From Comamonadaceae bacterium (lineage in GTDB: Bacteria > Pseudomonadota > Gammaproteobacteria > Burkholderiales > Burkholderiaceae_C): 12,552 bases of DNA. Positions 8,234 through 12,552 of the stretch are shown here, piece after piece. The stretch covers positions 1 through 12,552 of the forward strand of contig CANCAO010000017.1 in assembly GCA_947374105.1 (NCBI GenBank), given 5' to 3'. Positions within the stretch are counted from its first letter, which is position 1; every line of letters begins with the position of its first letter. A model generated the notes under the pieces. That model saw nothing but the letters and a program-made list of their open reading frames with translations, made no database searches and was not told where the DNA came from. The position numbers were made by a program, and so were the translations under genes.

Positions 8234-9220
8234 GTGTTCAAGAGTTTGTTGATTTACCGTATCGGTACGGATTGGTCGCCCACCTTGGCGACGATGGAGG
8301 CCGCGTTGGACGGTGCGCGTTTTGCGCCCTGCGGCGCCACACAAGAAAAATCCTTGGGCTGGAGCGAGCCACGCGGTGAGGCCCATGGCCCGCTGGTGGA
8401 GGCGGTGGGTGGGCACTGGATCATGCGGTTGATGATCGAGACCAAGGCCGTGCCTGGCTCGGTTGTGCAGCGCAAAGCGCAAGAACAGATCGACGCCATC
8501 GAGGCCGCTACCGGGCGCAAACCCGGCAAAAAAGAAAGCAAAGAACTGCGGCAAGACGCCCTGCTCTCGCTGCTGCCGCAGGCGTTCGCGCGTCAGTCCA
8601 GCGTGTGGGTCTGGATTGACCGCGAGGCGCGGCTGTTGCTTACCGACGCAGGCAGCCAAGGCAAGGCGGACGACATCATCACCAGCCTAGTGAGCAGCCT
8701 ACCGGGCCTGTCGCTCACGCTGCTGCAAACCGCCGTCTCGCCCCAGGCCGCCATGACCGAATGGCTGACCGTCAAAAGCGCTGATGAGCTGCCGCCCAGC
8801 CTGAGTGTGGAGCGCGAGTGTGAGCTCAAGTCCGCCGACGAGCAAAAATCGGTGGTGCGCTTTACCCGCCATAATCTGGCCAATGACGAGGTGCGCAAGC
8901 ACATTGCGGAGGGCAAGATGCCGGTCAAACTGGCCCTCAGTTGGGAGGGCCGCGTCGGCTTTGTGCTCAGCGAGGCCCTGCAGCTCAAAAAGATCAGCTT
9001 TCTGGAAGGTGTGTTTGACGGCACATCGACCGAGAAAGAAGACGGTTTTGATGCCGACGTGGCCATCAGCACGGGTGAGCTGCGCAAGATGCTGGTTGAT
9101 TTGATCGAGGCGCTGGGTGGTGAGCAAAGTCTCATTGCTGCACCGCCATCGGCATCGCCCTCAGCACCCGCGAGCGTGGCAGTATTCAGCGCCGCGACTG
9201 ACGACGATCCACCTTTCTAA
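8234..9220 (+). CDS. rdgC: Recombination-associated protein RdgC with SSB-like C-terminal tip
   Basis: A 328-residue nucleoid-associated protein. RdgC forms a ring-shaped dimer that binds double-stranded DNA without sequence specificity and restrains RecA. Recognised from the N-terminus (MFKSLLIYRI, WSPTLATMEAAL, FAPCGATQEKSLGW), the WIMRLMIETKAVPGSVV segment (62-78) and the C-terminal ALQLKKISFLEGVFD (248-262). The start is GTG 8234, preceded by AAGGAAA at 8224-8230; no ATG fits better. E. coli RdgC has 303 residues, and here a tail of about 25 residues follows IEALGGEQSL. The tail is Pro/Ala/Ser-rich and ends TDDDPPF. That ending differs at one position from the E. coli SSB tip DDDIPF and suggests a docking peptide (see findings). 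The gene is 95 bases after the TRAP operon and 28 before crcB, with which it probably shares a transcript. Confidence 0.92.
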   Translation: MFKSLLIYRIGTDWSPTLATMEAALDGARFAPCGATQEKSLGWSEPRGEAHGPLVEAVGGHWIMRLMIETKAVPGSVVQRKAQEQIDAIEAATGRKPGKKESKELRQDALLSLLPQAFARQSSVWVWIDREARLLLTDAGSQGKADDIITSLVSSLPGLSLTLLQTAVSPQAAMTEWLTVKSADELPPSLSVERECELKSADEQKSVVRFTRHNLANDEVRKHIAEGKMPVKLALSWEGRVGFVLSEALQLKKISFLEGVFDGTSTEKEDGFDADVAISTGELRKMLVDLIEALGGEQSLIAAPPSASPSAPASVAVFSAATDDDPPF

Positions 9221-9248
9221 ATCGACATTCATCCACTGAGGCGTCGCC

Positions 9249-9635
9249 ATGCTGTCTGTTCTTGCCATTTGCATCGGTGCCAGCCTAGGGGCGCTGTCTC
9301 GCTGGGGCTTGGGCCTGTGGCTCAACCCTGGCGCGGTGATGCCCTACGGCACGCTGGCGGCCAACTTGATCGGTGGCTACTTGGTTGGCGTGTGCGTCGC
9401 CATTTTTCAAGCCATGCCCGAGCTTGACCCGGTGTGGCGCTTGGCCCTGGTGACTGGTTTTTTGGGCGCGCTGACCACCTTCTCCAGCTTCAGCGCCGAA
9501 GTGGTGGGCATGCTGATGCAGCAGCGCTATGCTTTGGCACTGGGTACGGCTGCCCTGCACCTGTTCGGATCCCTCTTACTCACTGTGATTGGCATCTGGA
9601 GTGCTACTTTTTTAATAGCTACTTACGCACGGTGA
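9249..9635 (+). CDS. crcB: CrcB/Fluc fluoride ion channel
   Basis: A 128-residue inner-membrane protein with four helices. Fluc channels work as antiparallel dual-topology dimers that release toxic fluoride. Family signatures are GASLGALSRW (10-19), GTLAANLIGGYLVG (34-47) with the pore asparagine N39, and GFLGALTTFSSFS (70-82) with the two phenylalanines F78 and F81 of the fluoride path. ATG 9249 has GAGG at 9238-9241. The 28-bp gap after rdgC is too short to hold a fluoride riboswitch, so control may come from the rdgC promoter. The last 11 residues (SATFLIATYAR) are encoded by a degenerate interspersed repeat, suggesting that the original C-terminus was replaced; all functional motifs lie before it. 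Confidence 0.92.
   Translation: MLSVLAICIGASLGALSRWGLGLWLNPGAVMPYGTLAANLIGGYLVGVCVAIFQAMPELDPVWRLALVTGFLGALTTFSSFSAEVVGMLMQQRYALALGTAALHLFGSLLLTVIGIWSATFLIATYAR
9602..9632 (+). repeat. Interspersed Comamonadaceae-type repeat forming the 3' end of crcB
   Basis: The stretch containing CTACTTTTTTAATAGCTACT and then TACGCAC closely resembles the small 'AATAGCTGCTTACGC' element I recall from Comamonadaceae intergenic regions, and partly matches the patch at 2495-2536. It supplies the last codons of crcB just before the TGA at 9633-9635. Family assignment is from memory. Confidence 0.55.
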
Positions 9636-9640
9636 ATGCG

Positions 9641-9668
9641 CGAATCATGGCTTTCCCCCCATGATTCG
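9641..9668. other. Perfect 10-bp hairpin between convergent crcB and the ModA-like gene
   Basis: CGAATCATGG (9641-9650) and CCATGATTCG (9659-9668) pair perfectly around an eight-base loop of CTTTCCCC. It lies six bases after the crcB stop and 18 bases beyond the end of the opposing gene. It has no T run on either strand, so it is not a classical intrinsic terminator. It could be a weak or protein-assisted terminator, or an RNA 3'-end stabiliser. Confidence 0.6.
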
Positions 9669-9686
9669 ATAAGACAACGAGTCAAG

Positions 9687-10586
9687 TCAAGGCACACCAA
9701 ACCCGAAACGCTGTAAAACAAGCTGTGCCTTGGGCGTCAGCAGATACTCCGCAAATTCACGGGAATGATCCGACGCCACCTTCCGCACCGTCAGCCCATA
9801 GGCTGCGCCCACTTGGAGTGGGGGTGGAATTTCAAGCACTTTCAATTCCGGCACTTCTTTTTGAGCCGCAATCGCATTGGTACAGTAGGTCAAAAAAATA
9901 TCGGCTTGCCCCTGTCGCATCATCCACCCATAGACGCTTTGACCTGCTGGTGGTTTGGGCGAATCAGCTGCTCCGGTCAGCTTGAGCGCCTTAGCATCCA
10001 GCGCGGCCAAAGCACCGGGGTGAAGCGCCTCGGCTTTTCGGAAAAGTGCCCAAGCATAGTCACCCGCTGGATCGGTCTTGGGGGTTGAAGTGCCCAGCCT
10101 GACATCAGCACGCAGCAGAGCTTCCAGCAAATCGTCGCTACGGAGGTTCACAGAAGCCTGGGTCAAGGCGCACAAACCGTTGCGCGCAAACACCACAGGC
10201 GCTTGCCATCCACCCGCCTGAAATAGGCGCTGCGGATGTCCCATATCAGCGGAGGTGAAAACGTCCGTATGACTGTCAGCTTTACCGCCCGCCTCCAGTC
10301 GCTCCCGCAACAAACCCGATGCACCGAACGTCAGGGCCAGCTTTTTGCCCGTCAGGGCTTCGTAGTCCGTGGCAATGGCCGTTAGCGCTTCGCGCAGGCT
10401 CCCAGCCGAAAAGACCTCAATCGCCATGACAGGCGATTGGGCAAACGACTGGGCAGGCGCGTGAGCAGGTGACTGAGCGAAGGCGGGCTGAATGGTCGCG
10501 CCCCAAACCAGCGTCACCCCAATGCACAGGTTGAAAAAAGCGTATGTCCATTTCCCTTGAAATTCACGCAATTTATTTCCCCGCAT
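9687..10586 (-). CDS. ModA-like periplasmic oxyanion (molybdate-type) substrate-binding protein
   Basis: A 299-residue exported protein. The signal peptide covers about 1-37 (hydrophobic AFFNLCIGVTLVWGA, then PAFA before Q38). It is followed by an Ala/Gln/Ser/Pro spacer in which FAQSP occurs twice (36-40, 48-52). The mature domain is ModA-like: IEVFSAGSLREAL (56-68, with the oxyanion-binding serines), FGASGLLRERLEAG (87-100), DVFTSADM (108-115), TDPAGDYAWALF (171-182), and the ending EYLLTPKAQLVLQRFGF. Molybdate, tungstate or a related anion is the likely ligand. ATG 10586 overlaps the tupA stop by 14 bases but has no clear ribosome site. A TTG at 10571, one base after the tupA stop and preceded by GGGGA, is a real alternative giving 294 residues. 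A frame reaching back to 10628 is unlikely. No permease or ATPase gene follows on this strand. Confidence 0.82.
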   Translation of the reverse strand: MRGNKLREFQGKWTYAFFNLCIGVTLVWGATIQPAFAQSPAHAPAQSFAQSPVMAIEVFSAGSLREALTAIATDYEALTGKKLALTFGASGLLRERLEAGGKADSHTDVFTSADMGHPQRLFQAGGWQAPVVFARNGLCALTQASVNLRSDDLLEALLRADVRLGTSTPKTDPAGDYAWALFRKAEALHPGALAALDAKALKLTGAADSPKPPAGQSVYGWMMRQGQADIFLTYCTNAIAAQKEVPELKVLEIPPPLQVGAAYGLTVRKVASDHSREFAEYLLTPKAQLVLQRFGFGVP

Positions 10587-11388
10587 TTGGAAAAAACACC
10601 GATTCCCCGCCAATCTTGTAGCCCGCAATGCTCGTCTGCCCAGGTGCTGAAGTCACCCAGTCCGCAAATTTCTGCGCGTCGTTGACCTTGACATGCGGGT
10701 GCTTGGCCGGGTTCACGACCATCACGCCGTATTGGTTGAAGAGCTTGGTGTCACCCTCGACCAGCACACCCAGATCGGCTCTGTTTTTGAAGTTGAGCCA
10801 AGTGCCCCGATCGGCCAGCACGTAGGCCGCGCTGCTGGCTGCGATGTTGAGCGCCGGGCCCATGCCACAGCCGCATTCGCGGTAGCCACTGCCTTTTTGA
10901 GCGGCTTGCCCCGTCATACCCCAAAAGCGCAACTCAGCCGCATGGGTGCCACTCTTGTCGCCGCGTGAGATGAACGCGCCGTTGCTGGCAGACAGCTTCT
11001 TGAGCGCCGCCACGATGTCGTTGCCCTTGACTTTGAGGGGGTCAGCCAGCGGGCCGATGAGCACGAAGTCGTTGTACATCACCGGCAGGCGCTTGAGGCC
11101 AAAGCCATCCGCCACAAACTTTTCTTCAGCGGGCTGGTCATGCACAAACACCACGTCGGCATCGCCCCGGCGCGCCATGTCCAGCGCCTGGCCAGTGCCC
11201 AGCGCCACCACTTTGATGTCAATACCGCTGGCCGCTTTGAAGGCCGGCAGTAGGTGGGAAAACAGACCCGATTGCTCGGTGGAGGTGGTCGATGACATGA
11301 CCAAGCTTTGTGCAAAGCCATTGGTTGTCGCTATAGAAAACAGCGCCGCCAACGCAAATGAATAAACGGTTACAGGCTTAAATCTCAT
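10573..11388 (-). CDS. tupA: TupA-type tungstate ABC transporter substrate-binding protein
   Basis: A 271-residue exported protein with signal peptide 1-26 (FALAALFSIATTNGFA, cleavage before Q27). TupA hallmarks are SSTTSTEQSGLFSHLLPAF (32-50), with the threonine/serine cluster that binds the oxyanion, ALGTGQALDMARRGDADVVFVHD (62-84), YNDFVLIGP (105-113), SRGDKSGTHAAELRFW (141-156) and GMGPALNIAA (175-184). In the TupA sequences I remember, the segment before GMG reads ETGQGMG; here it is ECGCGMG, adding two cysteines (C172, C174). The gene is divergent from a ModE-type regulator and overlaps the next receptor gene, so the pair is one transcript. The start at ATG 11388 has only a weak GAG about ten bases upstream. 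TupB permease and TupC ATPase genes are not found in the window. The tungstate ligand is inferred from the family. Confidence 0.87.
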   Translation of the reverse strand: MRFKPVTVYSFALAALFSIATTNGFAQSLVMSSTTSTEQSGLFSHLLPAFKAASGIDIKVVALGTGQALDMARRGDADVVFVHDQPAEEKFVADGFGLKRLPVMYNDFVLIGPLADPLKVKGNDIVAALKKLSASNGAFISRGDKSGTHAAELRFWGMTGQAAQKGSGYRECGCGMGPALNIAASSAAYVLADRGTWLNFKNRADLGVLVEGDTKLFNQYGVMVVNPAKHPHVKVNDAQKFADWVTSAPGQTSIAGYKIGGESVFFPNAGK

Positions 11389-11494
11389 AAAAAATTTCTC
11401 AGGTTTTAGGCAAATGAGCTTCGCATCAACAAATCGGTCGCCTCTGACCCGTGCACACCGAGAAATGGTTCTGCTGAATCAAGGGGACTTAATC

Positions 11495-11514
11495 GAGTAT
11501 CGTAAGCGTTACTC
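11495..11514. promoter_or_regulatory. Imperfect 20-bp palindrome between tupA and the ModE-type regulator, followed by a T run
   Basis: GAGTA (11495-11499) pairs with TACTC (11510-11514), and the inner CG (11501-11502) pairs with CG (11507-11508), so 14 of 20 bases are symmetric. It sits in the divergent gap, 25 bases before the GTG of the regulator, and is followed by T6 at 11516-11521. It may be the operator for the adjacent regulator, or its RNA may form a hairpin with terminator-like character. It does not clearly match the E. coli ModE consensus. No convincing promoter was identified in the 150-bp gap. Confidence 0.35.
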
Positions 11515-11538
11515 CTTTTTTCAGCGATATGAAGCCAC

Positions 11539-12552
11539 GTGCATAAGCTCAATTTCCACTACAGTTTTGAGCACCCCAGCTTGAACGTCGACCTGACCGA
11601 CACTAACGACGCCCATCCGTCGTCCTTGATCCGCAACCCACTGCTTGATCTGCTGCATGCGGTCGAGGCTTTGGGCTCCATTTCGGGCGCGGCGCGTTGG
11701 ATGCAACTCTCTTACCGCCATGTGTGGGGTGAACTCAAGCGCTGGGAAACCGAGTTGGGCTTTGATCTCATTGTTTGGGAAAAAGGCAAGTCCGCACGCC
11801 TGAGCGAGTTTGGAACGAAGTTGCTATGGGCCGAGCGCCAGGCCCAGGCGCGCTTGTCGCCGCAGATCGAATCGCTGCGCGCCGATCTAGAGCGCGCTTT
11901 TGCCGTGGCCTTTGATACCGCCAGCCATGTACTGACCCTTTATGCCAGCCACGACGACGCTTTAACCGCCTTGCGACAGCACGCGGCGACGCAGCATCAA
12001 CTCCACCTGGACATCCGCTTCACAGGCAGTGTGGATGCCATCCGCGCCCTGAACGAAGGGCGTTGCGTGATGGCCGGTTTTCATACTAGCCAGCAGCCCG
12101 GCCATGACTCCTTAGCCGGGCAAATCTACAAACCCCTGCTCAAGCCCGGTCTGCACAAAATCATCGGTTTTGCCCGGCGCACCCAGGGCCTGATGGTGGC
12201 CAAGGGCAACCCGCTGGTATTGAACTCGCTTGAAGCCATCCAACGCAGCGGCGCACGCTTTGTCAACCGCGCACGGGGCACGGGCACAAGGGTGTTACTG
12301 GACGAACTATTGCTGCAAGCCCACATTAATCCAGCCGACATTAGCGGCTACGCACACACCGAGCCATCGCACGCTGCCGTGGCCCAGGCCGTGGCGGCGG
12401 GACAAGCCGATGCGGGTTTGGGGATTGAGGCCGCCGCCCGCGCGCGCGGGCTGGATTTTGTACCGCTGCTGGAGGAAGACTATCACTTGGTCTGCTTGAA
12501 ATCGGCACTGGATGAGCCAGCCGTTCAGGCCCTGTGCGCAGTGTTGCAAAGC
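11539..12552 (+). CDS. ModE-type HTH regulator fused to a molybdate/tungstate receptor-like domain (partial, runs off right edge)
   Basis: The frame is open from GTG 11539 to the window end (338 codons, no stop reached), bounded upstream by TGA at 11530-11532. Residues about 31-125 form a ModE-type winged helix: PLLDLLHAVEALGSISGAARW, then LSYRHVWGELKRWETELG (57-74), and a wing with KSARLSEFG. From about 131 a periplasmic-receptor-like domain follows (COG1910/PBP-like type), with FTGSVDAIRALNEG (161-174), VNRARGTGTRVLLDELL (242-258) and AVAAGQADAGLGIEAAA (284-300). The architecture implies a one-component sensor that binds molybdate or tungstate through this domain, in place of the TOBE domains of E. 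coli ModE. It has no signal peptide and so acts in the cytoplasm. It is divergent from tupA and probably regulates it. The start is uncertain: GTG has only a weak GAAG upstream, and TTG 11581 or 11626 remain possible. Confidence 0.82.
   Translation, partial: MHKLNFHYSFEHPSLNVDLTDTNDAHPSSLIRNPLLDLLHAVEALGSISGAARWMQLSYRHVWGELKRWETELGFDLIVWEKGKSARLSEFGTKLLWAERQAQARLSPQIESLRADLERAFAVAFDTASHVLTLYASHDDALTALRQHAATQHQLHLDIRFTGSVDAIRALNEGRCVMAGFHTSQQPGHDSLAGQIYKPLLKPGLHKIIGFARRTQGLMVAKGNPLVLNSLEAIQRSGARFVNRARGTGTRVLLDELLLQAHINPADISGYAHTEPSHAAVAQAVAAGQADAGLGIEAAARARGLDFVPLLEEDYHLVCLKSALDEPAVQALCAVLQS

Noticed and set aside
9221..9248. Possible fluoride riboswitch ahead of crcB
   Set aside because: Only 28 bases separate rdgC and crcB, less than the aptamer needs, and no conserved pattern is visible.
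10587..10628. TTG start at 10628 for the ModA-like protein
   Set aside because: It would overlap tupA by 56 bases and add a non-signal N-terminus; ATG 10586 or TTG 10571 gives a proper signal peptide.
11322..11345. Third copy of the interspersed repeat in the tupA signal-peptide region
   Set aside because: Only a GCTAT-like fragment is shared; the AATAGC..CTT.CGC core is missing.
1..12552. tRNA/rRNA genes, CRISPR arrays, insertion sequences, toxin-antitoxin or phage-defence genes
   Set aside because: No cloverleaf-like sequence, regularly spaced direct repeats, transposase motifs or recognisable defence domains were seen on either strand.

Overview
The window looks like chromosome from a betaproteobacterium of the Burkholderiales, most likely Comamonadaceae (a Rhodoferax- or Polaromonas-like organism). 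This rests on the order hldD then a comEA-like gene, a COG5631-type winged-helix regulator, an RdgC homologue, and two degenerate copies of an 'AATAGC..CTT.CGC' interspersed element that I remember as abundant in Comamonadaceae. No database was consulted, so the genus is a guess. Every gene named is recognised from its translated sequence alone.

Layout. (1) Positions 1-147 are the C-terminal end of hldD (LPS heptose epimerase), followed by a small exported ComEA-like helix-hairpin-helix protein with a long Ala/Lys tail and a bidirectional terminator at 871-898. (2) Positions 934-8138 form a divergent metabolic locus. On the minus strand a winged-helix regulator runs into a 1206-residue single-chain 5-oxoprolinase/hydantoinase. 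On the plus strand lies a complete TRAP transporter (periplasmic receptor, small permease, large permease). A 173-bp AT-rich divergent control region separates them. The simplest reading is uptake of 5-oxoproline (pyroglutamate) or a similar cyclic amide and its ATP-dependent ring opening, under one local regulator. (3) Positions 8234-9635 hold rdgC and crcB (fluoride channel), probably co-transcribed. The RdgC homologue ends in a peptide closely resembling the C-terminal tip of SSB. (4) Positions 9687-12552 are an oxyanion locus. A TupA-type tungstate receptor and a ModA-like receptor overlap on the minus strand, with no permease or ATPase gene in the window. A ModE-type regulator with a fused molybdate/tungstate receptor-like domain is divergent and runs off the right edge.

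No stretch longer than 300 bases lacks a gene. The three largest gaps (148-297, 5111-5283, 11389-11538) hold control sequences or nothing clear. I see no tRNA, rRNA, CRISPR array, insertion sequence, integrase or phage gene. The most noteworthy observations are the SSB-like tail of RdgC, the paired oxyanion receptors lacking a transporter core but sitting beside a receptor-fused regulator, and the repeat-derived coding sequence at the domain junction of the oxoprolinase.
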